Source: a virus
IMG/VR virus record: IMGVR_UViG_3300042691_018491
Coordinates: 1-30,752 of that record
DNA: 30,752 nucleotides
Reading direction: 5' to 3' (one strand)
The position numbers were made by a program, and so were the translations under genes. A model generated the notes under the pieces. That model was given only the letters and a program-made list of their open reading frames with translations. It did no database searches and was not told where the DNA came from. Below, piece by piece: positions 1-7,182 of this stretch (the stretch's first letter is position 1; each line of letters opens with the position of its first letter).

Positions 1-59
1 AAACTTCTTAGCACCGTACCTTATTAGGGTTTCAGCGGCCTTCTTTACTTAAAAACTAT

Positions 60-935
60 CTATGGAGTAACAGTAACAACAAGTGAACCAGTAACGCCCG
101 AAGCATCATTAGCCGTAGCGATTACAGTAACAGTACCAGCACCCGTAGCAGTAAGCAAACCACCTACGCTAATAGTTGCAGTACCAGTACCGTTAACAAC
201 CGACCATGTAACAGTAGCATCTGTAGCGTTTAATGGTAGGATAGCTGCAAGCATTTGTAAGGTTGCGCCATCAGCAACAGTTGTAGCGCCGCCTGTGCCT
301 GTTACAGTAATCGCAGTAACCCAACAAACATTATAAGCCAATGTTAGCAAGAAGTCTAAAGACAACTGACTAAATGTACCTAACTGTTCATTGTATCTAA
401 ATTCAACAGTCCAATACGCATCGTCTTCGTCAGTTTCTGCAATCTGATAAAACGGTCTAACAGTTACGTTTGAATACCAACCTAAAAAACGACCATCACA
501 TGTCACAAACCCAAATTCATAACCAGCAGCTTTAGCAGGATTTGAAAGGAAATTATAAAGCGCATCAATCGTAAAAGTAAGGTCATTTTCTGCATCGGTA
601 AGTGAAACAACACGCGACTGCTTTACTACCTCCTCCTGTCCGCAGCTACCACGTTTTTTAGTAGTAAATTCAGGTGCAGGCAAACCACCGCTAATACGGC
701 TACCGTTTACGCGGCCAAAAACATTCTTATCAGCTATTGCAGTTTCCCACTCAGTAGAATCTGTAATATCGGAAAATTCGTAATTACATTTTTTTGCAAA
801 CCAACCAGCAATACCACCACTATAAACGGTTGAATCGCAAGGGTCGCAAAGATAGTTCGGGGCATTATCCTCATCTATGCAAGGTGGGCAAACGCCAAAC
901 GCGCCCAAAAACCCATTGATAAAAGAAATATTCAT
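60..935 (-). CDS. Structural protein with C-terminal Ig-like (Big_2) domain
   Basis: A 291-residue protein, probably a virion component. Residues about 208-291 form an Ig-like domain of the bacterial Big_2 type: small alternating Thr/Val/Ala beta strands, the phrase VTWSVVNGTGTATIS, and a terminal strand ending VVTVTP. Such domains are commonly appended to phage tail tube, capsid and decoration proteins and are thought to aid surface binding. The N-terminal 50 residues are Cys-rich (C16, C19, C30, C33, C50), which could bind metal or form disulfides. The ATG at 933-935 is the only sensible start. It is the last complete gene of the leftward tail operon. It could be the major tail protein or a minor decoration protein; the sequence does not decide between them. 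The Ig-like domain is confident, the exact role is not. Confidence 0.6.
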   Translation of the reverse strand: MNISFINGFLGAFGVCPPCIDEDNAPNYLCDPCDSTVYSGGIAGWFAKKCNYEFSDITDSTEWETAIADKNVFGRVNGSRISGGLPAPEFTTKKRGSCGQEEVVKQSRVVSLTDAENDLTFTIDALYNFLSNPAKAAGYEFGFVTCDGRFLGWYSNVTVRPFYQIAETDEDDAYWTVEFRYNEQLGTFSQLSLDFLLTLAYNVCWVTAITVTGTGGATTVADGATLQMLAAILPLNATDATVTWSVVNGTGTATISVGGLLTATGAGTVTVIATANDASGVTGSLVVTVTP

Positions 936-973
936 GTTTTTTGTTTTTAAATATTTGTAAATGAATTACGACC

Positions 974-1927
974 TCATCTACACTGTTTGTTATCAAGTCG
1001 ACATCTTTTGTCAAACGACAAATCTAACAAAAACATTCGGTTGTCTTCGGGTTTAGAATCATATCTAAAGTTCTGATACTGTACATTATCAACGGTTACA
1101 TAATTGCCTCTCACAGCTTGTTGTAGTAAACGTATGTAAAATGGTGGCACAGCGCCCGAAATAATACCGTAATTTTCTGTTATATCTTTACTAATAACTA
1201 CATTTCTATCATTTTCTACAATCGCTTCAGTATCACCAAAGAACTCAACAGTTCCAAAGATGCGAAGCGAATTATAAAACGGTGTATTATTAGAACCTAA
1301 ATAGTTAGTCAAAGTTCCGTAAAAATTACCGTTGCAATCATAATTTGCGTATGTGCTATAAATTAGCGAAGTGTCGTTTAAGTTTCCGCAGCCTTCAACT
1401 TCTTTATAGTATTCAGTCCAAAGAACCTTATCTGTTTCGGGTTCTAAGGTTATCTGATTTATTTTAAAAAATTCAATTCTTAATCTAAAGCAATCCAAAT
1501 CAGCTGGGAATAAACCCGTATTAACAAACCACGTTTGAATACTACCAGTTGCAAGACTTTGCCCTACATAGTAACTATCTGAAAATACATCTATATATTT
1601 ACTAATTTCATTACCACAACAATCAAATAAACTAACTTGCACATAATGCGATGTACTTGTAGTAGTAAAAAACCCTGCTACTAAAACATCATTAGGCTGA
1701 TTATACAAATCTGTTACTTGCGTTTGAAACGGTATGATATCGCCCTCAACATACGGAATATAAAACGGCAAATCAGAACCGCATAAGTTACAGTTCCACG
1801 CATCATTAAAATTCTGCATTAAATTACCCGGTAAAATAGGGCAGGCATACCGAATTGGTACGGGCTGCCTAAACGAATAAGTCCTACTAATTTCGGGCGT
1901 GTATGTTATTGGATAATTTAAAATCAT
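974..1927 (-). CDS. Unknown beta-rich virion-associated protein
   Basis: A 317-residue protein of unknown family. It is rich in Tyr, Asn, Phe and Cys, with paired cysteines (NCNLCG near 50, DCCGNE near 105, NYDCNGN near 200). It has a predicted all-beta character typical of phage baseplate, fibre or carbohydrate-binding proteins. The frame is open six codons further upstream to a TTG, but that TTG lies next to a promoter-like TATCTTTG. I therefore chose the ATG at 1925-1927, giving an N-terminus MILNYPITYT. The gene lies between a large beta-rich tail protein and the Ig-like protein, so a distal tail or receptor-recognition role is a guess from context. No signal peptide or membrane segment is seen. 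Confidence 0.6.
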   Translation of the reverse strand: MILNYPITYTPEISRTYSFRQPVPIRYACPILPGNLMQNFNDAWNCNLCGSDLPFYIPYVEGDIIPFQTQVTDLYNQPNDVLVAGFFTTTSTSHYVQVSLFDCCGNEISKYIDVFSDSYYVGQSLATGSIQTWFVNTGLFPADLDCFRLRIEFFKINQITLEPETDKVLWTEYYKEVEGCGNLNDTSLIYSTYANYDCNGNFYGTLTNYLGSNNTPFYNSLRIFGTVEFFGDTEAIVENDRNVVISKDITENYGIISGAVPPFYIRLLQQAVRGNYVTVDNVQYQNFRYDSKPEDNRMFLLDLSFDKRCRLDNKQCR

Positions 1928-1934
1928 ATATTCG

Positions 1935-1942
1935 CAAAGATA
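1935..1942 (-). promoter_or_regulatory. Bacteroidota-type -7 element TATCTTTG
   Basis: On the minus strand TATCTTTG ends 7 nt before the ATG at 1927. It matches the Bacteroidota -7 consensus TAnnTTTG exactly. A clear -33 TTTG at the usual 19-nt spacing is not present, although the upstream DNA is A/T-rich. If active, it would start a nearly leaderless transcript for the two last genes of the tail operon. Confidence 0.4.
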
Positions 1943-1967
1943 CAAATAAATATTAAATTAAAAAATT

Positions 1968-4424
1968 TTATCCTAAATCAGTACAAATGTAAGCGTTTCC
2001 AAATGTTCCTATAGGCGGTACGTTTGCTGGCGGTATTGCATTTGCTATTTTTAATTCGTGTCTAATTGTGTGAGGTCCTGTACCCGGGTCAAAGTTTGCA
2101 TCAATTACAATCGTATAATAAGCTGTAACAATAGCTAAATCAATTCTTGTAGCTGTTACAACATTACCTACATAAGATGTTATCAAACCCACTTGATTAT
2201 TAGCAGAATCAGTTACGTTATTTTGAACAATTGTTAAACCGCCAACATAATCAGGATGCGCTAAAATTTCATTGATTAAATTTGTTGGGTCACCTGTTAC
2301 ATACCAACCCGGTAAAGCAGTTAAACTTCTTTGTGTAATTGAATTTATAACAGAAACCAAGCCAATAGGGCAATAATCGGGAACTTGTTGGAATGCTATC
2401 GCAGTAACCCAATAACGCTGACCTAATGTAAGTTGTTGCACGTTTATTTTAAATGTCGCAAAATCATCGCCACCAAATGAATTATCAACATCATCAAGTT
2501 TACCGCTTACTAACTGTTGCATTTGTACTACAATCGGTGCCCAGTTACATTCTTCTTCTATTGCGTTGTTATTTGTATTGCCTAATTCGTTGGCAGGGTA
2601 AATAGTCGCTATTAAGTTAATAGAACCTGTGAAGGTTGAATCTTTTTCTACTTCGGCTATTATTTGGTCGGCATCGCAAATGTCAATTATTTCGGTTTTG
2701 ATGCCTAAAATATAATCGGCTAAATCATAAAAACGAACTGCCAATAAGTTAGGGCTAATAGCATCATTTTCGAAAACATCAACATCTAATTTTTGAACAA
2801 AGTCTATTTGTGTTAATTGCGTTATGCCATTAACTGATGTCGGCTGATTCATGTTAACAGTCCATGTTATTTCGGTTGATGTGCCAGCATATTCTTCAGC
2901 TATTCTAAAGATACAATCTAAAACAAGGTCGGTCGCATCATTCGTTATAATAGTCATGTCAGCCGTTGTAATTGGCGGCGCTGCGGGAATAAAACCTTGC
3001 ACTTGATTAACCACGCCCGGCACGTTTGTAAGTTTGCAGATAATACCCGCAACGCTACCATCAAAAGTGCCTGTTAAACCTAAAGCAGTTAAAGCGGTCG
3101 CATAACTTGTTTTATCTATTTCTAAACGTGCCTTAATTCTTTGGTGCGGCGCTATTGTTAATTCGTTGCCGCTATACTGTGTATTGTATGTACTAAGATA
3201 ACCTGTTAGCGTTGGTATTGCAGGCGCTGTGTAAGTTGCAGCTAAAGCAGGTGTTAAATGTGAAGTAACATAATCAGGATTTGCCGAATCATGTACATTA
3301 ACAACAATATAGTAATTATTGTTTAGTATCAACTGCGTTCCATCAATTACAAATTGAACTTCAATGTCATCGGCTGCAGGTACATTTTCAAACCAATCTG
3401 AAGGCGAATAAATAGCGCCGTTAAGTTGACCGCTGCCCGGTGTCGCTTGCGGTATTACAGCATCAGATAGCATAATATCTGTTACGAAATCATTGGTATT
3501 TGTTACGTTATTTAAAGTAAAAAGCAATATTCTGATATCAGATATAGCAGGGTTATTTACTGAACCTACAAAAGCATCGCCACGCAATAAGATGCGCACG
3601 TTATTAGCTTCGCCTACTGCCAACTGATTAGATGTTATTGTAAATTGCGCTATTGCTGTTTGCGTTTGTGTTTGTGAAGATGTAGAAGTAATATCTGACA
3701 ATAACGGTAAACTTGCTGCAACTTGCGAAGCTGAACTAACTTCAAATTCTTTGATATAACGCATGCCAGTTGTTATGCCATTATAATCACTATTATACCA
3801 TCGTGTTCTAATAGGTATGTTCATGAACTTAGCACCCGTTGGTGTTGAAACATCTAAACCAAAACCCGAATTGTCATACACATAGCTTACTATGCCAATA
3901 TTGCTTGTTTGGCGATATGATGATGAATTAGTACCAGAATTATTAAAAGCGCCTGTGCTTGAAGCCGCTATTAAACGATTTATATTAAATGCTTGACCTT
4001 GACTTGTTATATAAGACCTTGTATCATAGGTGACATAAAATATAAATACTACTGTTGCAGTTGTACCGCCTGCATTGCATGACATTTCACAGTAGATATT
4101 TGTTTTTTCTTCATTGTTACTTGGTAAAGCTAAATTAGCCTGTTGAGCAACAGTGTTTAACGGGTTTAATGTTTCATAGCCATATCTCTGAGCATTAGAA
4201 TTGTTTGCATTTGTATACAGCCCCGGATTAAATCTTAAAAACCTATTATTAAAAGTATCGGCCCCTGATGCATCAATAGTAAGTGTAAGTTTTATTCTAT
4301 TACCAATTGAAAAGGTATCTGTTAATGCTGGTATTGTAGCCGATGTAAATGTACCTATATTATACAATAATGCACCTGCGCTATCTATTTCATCAATTGT
4401 AATATTATTAAACGTATAAGCCAT
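1968..4424 (-). CDS. Large beta-rich tail/baseplate protein, unknown family
   Basis: An 818-residue protein with no family that I recognise. It is strongly enriched in Asn, Thr, Ala and Ile, has almost no Lys-rich or coiled-coil stretches, and shows repeated beta-sandwich-like blocks. No transmembrane segment or enzyme motif is visible. Size, composition and position directly after the hub-like tail gene fit a distal tail, baseplate or fibre protein that may contact the host surface. Its ATG overlaps the stop of the preceding gene by one base (TAATG), so the two are probably translationally coupled. A structure prediction would be the most informative test of its role. Confidence 0.6.
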   Translation of the reverse strand: MAYTFNNITIDEIDSAGALLYNIGTFTSATIPALTDTFSIGNRIKLTLTIDASGADTFNNRFLRFNPGLYTNANNSNAQRYGYETLNPLNTVAQQANLALPSNNEEKTNIYCEMSCNAGGTTATVVFIFYVTYDTRSYITSQGQAFNINRLIAASSTGAFNNSGTNSSSYRQTSNIGIVSYVYDNSGFGLDVSTPTGAKFMNIPIRTRWYNSDYNGITTGMRYIKEFEVSSASQVAASLPLLSDITSTSSQTQTQTAIAQFTITSNQLAVGEANNVRILLRGDAFVGSVNNPAISDIRILLFTLNNVTNTNDFVTDIMLSDAVIPQATPGSGQLNGAIYSPSDWFENVPAADDIEVQFVIDGTQLILNNNYYIVVNVHDSANPDYVTSHLTPALAATYTAPAIPTLTGYLSTYNTQYSGNELTIAPHQRIKARLEIDKTSYATALTALGLTGTFDGSVAGIICKLTNVPGVVNQVQGFIPAAPPITTADMTIITNDATDLVLDCIFRIAEEYAGTSTEITWTVNMNQPTSVNGITQLTQIDFVQKLDVDVFENDAISPNLLAVRFYDLADYILGIKTEIIDICDADQIIAEVEKDSTFTGSINLIATIYPANELGNTNNNAIEEECNWAPIVVQMQQLVSGKLDDVDNSFGGDDFATFKINVQQLTLGQRYWVTAIAFQQVPDYCPIGLVSVINSITQRSLTALPGWYVTGDPTNLINEILAHPDYVGGLTIVQNNVTDSANNQVGLITSYVGNVVTATRIDLAIVTAYYTIVIDANFDPGTGPHTIRHELKIANAIPPANVPPIGTFGNAYICTDLG

Positions 4425-6088
4425 TATATTAAACCGTTTATAGTTATGGAATTATTATTTGTATCGTAGGTTATCTCAGTAATTTGCACTTGACCTTGCG
4501 AAGTTGTAACATATTTGTCAATATCTAAACTTGTTAATAGGTCGCAATCGGCAGTTACCGATATTGTAACTTTGCGTGTTTTGACCGATGTTAAGCGCGG
4601 GTCATCAATGTAAAAAAGGCGTTGGTAGGCGGTGTCTATTAACTGACTTGATGTATTAGGTATTGGATTTTCATATACCCACCAAATAGTATTAAAATTA
4701 AACAAATTTGGATTACTCGCATTATTAAAAAATTTAGCACTAACTTTAAAATAATTTGGATAAGGTTCTGTATAATTACAATCAATCAATTTAGGAAAAC
4801 CTGTTATACCTTTATCCATTAAAAGCATTCCCCTTATTGATAAACTTTGATAAAATGCAGCATAAAACGGTTTATCTAATGGGCTTTTTGTTGTTCTATT
4901 GGCATCATCTAAAAATAAAGCAGATGCAAAAGTAAAGTTTTTACTAAATAATCCTGCTTGTTGTGGATTATCTGTAGGATTCCAATCTATAACTTTTTGT
5001 GTCCATTTTGGCGCTGTTTCAGTTCCACTTAAATCAATATCTTTTGGATAAATATATTCAGCATAAGCCGCAGGTGGCTTTTCAAGTGATTCATAACAAA
5101 TAGATAGCAATTGATTATCTGCTAAGTTATCAGTATTAAACCATTCTACACCTACAAAATAATCTTTTCGCTCAACTTGTAAAACTCCGTTAATTACTCT
5201 CCATTCAATATTAAATTGTTTAAATTCATCTAAGAACTGAATGCCGTTTAAATTAGGTTTATTAGTTTGATAATTTGTTATAACACCACCTACACCTTCG
5301 CTGCCTTCAGCATATCCAGCATCTAATCTAACTGTGTCATGATAATAACCACCAACATCAAATAAAGAACTTCTAAAACCTAAGCCACAAATACTACATA
5401 AATTTTTCATGTAACTATCTATGAAAGGCGCTTTATGAAAGTTTCTACAATCAACAATATATTTTTCTAATTCATCATAAAAATCACCCGCGTTGCCTGT
5501 TGTAATAAGATTTAAAATTGTAATTATAGTGGCAAAAGGTACAAGTATAATAAAAAATATAATGCCAATTATCATTAAAGCTTCTTGTAAAGCATGTGGT
5601 CTTAAATCATTGCAATATTGAATTTCGCCAGCTGTTCTAAATGTATCTTCACCTAATGATAAACCACTGCCATCGGCTTTATCTACCCTATCCCAAATTA
5701 AATGATTCTTTAAACACCTAATCGCTTCGGCATCTACTGAATTATCGACTACCGTTACTTGTGCCTCGCATGTCGGAAACGTACACCACCGAACTGAACC
5801 GCCTTCAATCTTTCCCGTAAATAATAAACGGTCGGTACCATCTGGATTAGTGCAGCATGTATCGTAAATCAATACTTGTATCGCTGCAATATTTGGATTA
5901 GGCGCGTTTATTATTTGCTGCCTAACATATTCGTAGGTATCACCTACAACGGTTAACTCAGGGGCAAATGAAAACGCAGAATCGCCAGCTTCATCTTTAC
6001 GGCGAAAAACAAAACTTGCCGATTCAGTACCATTGAAATTATCAAGGTCTTGCGGTATGCCATCAAAATAAATTAGTAAGCCGTTCAT
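4424..6088 (-). CDS. Tail hub/distal tail-like protein with internal hydrophobic segment
   Basis: A 554-residue protein placed after the tape measure and small lysis-like genes, where distal tail or baseplate hub proteins normally sit. The N-terminal 130 residues are beta-rich with several Cys. A strikingly hydrophobic stretch of about 27 residues lies near positions 170-197 (core IIGIIFFIILVPFATII), flanked by Asp/Glu-rich sequence. A membrane-spanning segment in a tail protein is unusual and could reflect insertion into the host envelope during DNA injection. The remainder is Tyr/Phe/Asn-rich. The central part of the gene (about 4700-5600) is A/T-rich and CpG-poor relative to both ends, suggesting mosaic exchange. 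It starts within an ATGA overlap with the upstream gene. The tail assignment rests on position and character, not on a recognised family. Confidence 0.55.
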   Translation of the reverse strand: MNGLLIYFDGIPQDLDNFNGTESASFVFRRKDEAGDSAFSFAPELTVVGDTYEYVRQQIINAPNPNIAAIQVLIYDTCCTNPDGTDRLLFTGKIEGGSVRWCTFPTCEAQVTVVDNSVDAEAIRCLKNHLIWDRVDKADGSGLSLGEDTFRTAGEIQYCNDLRPHALQEALMIIGIIFFIILVPFATIITILNLITTGNAGDFYDELEKYIVDCRNFHKAPFIDSYMKNLCSICGLGFRSSLFDVGGYYHDTVRLDAGYAEGSEGVGGVITNYQTNKPNLNGIQFLDEFKQFNIEWRVINGVLQVERKDYFVGVEWFNTDNLADNQLLSICYESLEKPPAAYAEYIYPKDIDLSGTETAPKWTQKVIDWNPTDNPQQAGLFSKNFTFASALFLDDANRTTKSPLDKPFYAAFYQSLSIRGMLLMDKGITGFPKLIDCNYTEPYPNYFKVSAKFFNNASNPNLFNFNTIWWVYENPIPNTSSQLIDTAYQRLFYIDDPRLTSVKTRKVTISVTADCDLLTSLDIDKYVTTSQGQVQITEITYDTNNNSITINGLI

Positions 6089-6543
6089 TTAAGTATAGAA
6101 TATGTTAACGCCCCCAAAGATACAGATATAAACGCGTAAGTTGTTATTTTCCACACTTTTTTCAGACGTGTTTGTTTTTTTAGTTGCTTTTCAATATCTT
6201 TAAAAATAAATATGTCGCGTTCATGGCTTTTAATTATAGCATCTTTTAATAATATCATGTCGCTTTGCATATTATATTGTACTTTCATGGCTGATATGAC
6301 CGATTCTGCATCATATAATAGACTATTGCAATCGACCGCCCTATCAACACATTCGCCATACGCAATTTTATAGGCATCTAAACTATCAAAACGCAAGGCT
6401 ATAAACTCGGCATATTCGCGGGTTATCAAATAACCGTTATTTACCTTTGTAATTTGACATGAGGCGGCCAATGAGCAAAGTGTCAGTAATGTCGCTATAA
6501 TTAACACTCGGTATTTGAATAATCTTAATTCGGTGTAAGTCAT
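6085..6543 (-). CDS. Small membrane/lipoprotein-like protein, possible outer spanin
   Basis: A 152-residue protein with an N-terminal hydrophobic segment (residues about 11-28) ending LAASCQ. This resembles a lipoprotein or signal peptidase site with C29 as candidate acylated Cys, although the -3 residue is Ala rather than the usual Leu. A charged, helical middle follows, then a second hydrophobic helix (about 130-150). The gene starts inside, and in a different frame from, the preceding coiled-coil membrane gene (107-nt overlap), as seen for overlapping Rz/Rz1 spanin pairs. Spanins fuse inner and outer membranes at lysis of Gram-negative hosts. The C-terminal membrane segment is atypical for an Rz1-type lipoprotein, so a holin-like or structural role is also possible. 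It ends in an ATGA overlap with the next tail gene. Confidence 0.5.
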   Translation of the reverse strand: MTYTELRLFKYRVLIIATLLTLCSLAASCQITKVNNGYLITREYAEFIALRFDSLDAYKIAYGECVDRAVDCNSLLYDAESVISAMKVQYNMQSDMILLKDAIIKSHERDIFIFKDIEKQLKKQTRLKKVWKITTYAFISVSLGALTYSILK

Positions 6544-6766
6544 ATCTAAACTGTTTTATTTGTTTGTCTAATGTAGTCTGCATCGTATCTATATGCGCTT
6601 GCAGGCTGTCTGATTTTGTCGCAAATTGTTGCAATATTTGCGACAAACTGTCACGGGTTCTTTGTTCGTTTTTCTGTATCTGTTTATGTAGCTTAGTGCT
6701 ATTGTCAATAGTGATGTATAGCAATGCAGATACTAATAGGATTAAAACGGCTATTAGGTATTTCAT
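6437..6766 (-). CDS. Small type-II membrane coiled-coil protein, possible inner spanin (Rz-like)
   Basis: A 109-residue protein with one N-terminal membrane helix (residues about 3-18, LIAVLILLVSALLYITI). A long polar helix rich in Gln, Lys, Ser and Asp with heptad-like spacing follows (about 25-80). This is the layout of an inner-membrane spanin: N-in anchor and periplasmic coiled coil. Its 3' third overlaps the start of the next gene in another frame, the classical arrangement for spanin pairs. The ATG forms an ATGA overlap with the 41-residue gene upstream. No sequence family was recognised, so the spanin idea rests on topology and gene overlap. A tail-associated membrane protein is an alternative. 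Confidence 0.5.
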   Translation of the reverse strand: MKYLIAVLILLVSALLYITIDNSTKLHKQIQKNEQRTRDSLSQILQQFATKSDSLQAHIDTMQTTLDKQIKQFRYDLHRIKIIQIPSVNYSDITDTLLIGRLMSNYKGK

Positions 6767-6888
6767 TTTTTAACCAAGTTTAAAGCGATGGCAACCGCTT
6801 GCTCTTGCGGTTTGCCCTCAGCTATTAAAGTTCTAATGTTTTTAGAAATACATTTGTTATCGCCGGGTAAGCATTTGATTAGTGGCAT
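6763..6888 (-). CDS. Small conserved-looking phage protein, 41 residues
   Basis: A short gene encoding 41 residues, starting MPLIKCLPGDNK and ending with the helix EGKPQEQAVAIALNLVKK. The phrase EGKPxxQAVAIAL recurs in small phage proteins as I remember them, so this is unlikely to be chance. Its stop overlaps the ATG of the next gene as ATGA, giving independent support for translation. Two Cys (C6, C13) lie in the N-terminal half; there is no membrane segment. Function is unknown. The surrounding tail/lysis operon suggests a minor morphogenesis or regulatory role. Confidence 0.7.
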   Translation of the reverse strand: MPLIKCLPGDNKCISKNIRTLIAEGKPQEQAVAIALNLVKK

Positions 6889-6933
6889 AATGTTTAAATA
6901 TTTATACAATTAGATGTTATAGTGATTAAATAA

Positions 6934-7170
6934 TTAGTAATAATGTTTTTCAGATGTATAATCTTTATATTCCATTTTATCTATCCAATTTTTAGCATCT
7001 TCTAAGGTTTTAAGCTTGCCATTATTCATATCATGGCTGACTAATTTAAAAAAGCCTAACCAATTCTTTTTATAAACATAGTAAGCACTTTTTGAATAAA
7101 ATTCTTGCTTTTTTATTAAATACTTTGAATTAGTTGGACTGCCATATATTTCACATTTAATTTTTTGCAT
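6934..7170 (-). CDS. Hypothetical 78-residue protein
   Basis: A short basic, Tyr- and Lys-rich protein (N-terminus MQKIKCEIYGS) with no recognised family, signal peptide or membrane helix. The C-terminal half (TLEDAKNWIDKM) looks like the small DUF-like proteins that pair beta strands with one helix. The gene begins 12 nt after the tape measure stop and is A/T-rich and CpG-poor, unlike the adjacent end of the tape measure gene. It may therefore be a recently inserted small gene. Coding status is supported by placement and a clean frame only. Confidence 0.5.
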   Translation of the reverse strand: MQKIKCEIYGSPTNSKYLIKKQEFYSKSAYYVYKKNWLGFFKLVSHDMNNGKLKTLEDAKNWIDKMEYKDYTSEKHYY

Positions 7171-7182
7171 AGTGTTATATTT

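Noticed and set aside
1-59. Open stretch on both strands (minus VKKAAETLIRYGAKKF, plus NFLAPYLIRVSAAFFT) at the left edge
   Set aside because: The minus frame follows a stop and has no start codon; the plus frame is only 16 codons before a stop. Too short to decide without sequence to the left.
4201-4419. Plus-strand 72-codon frame within the 818-residue tail gene
   Set aside because: Antisense to a long gene, hydrophobic by reversal of Asn/Thr-rich codons, with no regulatory signals.
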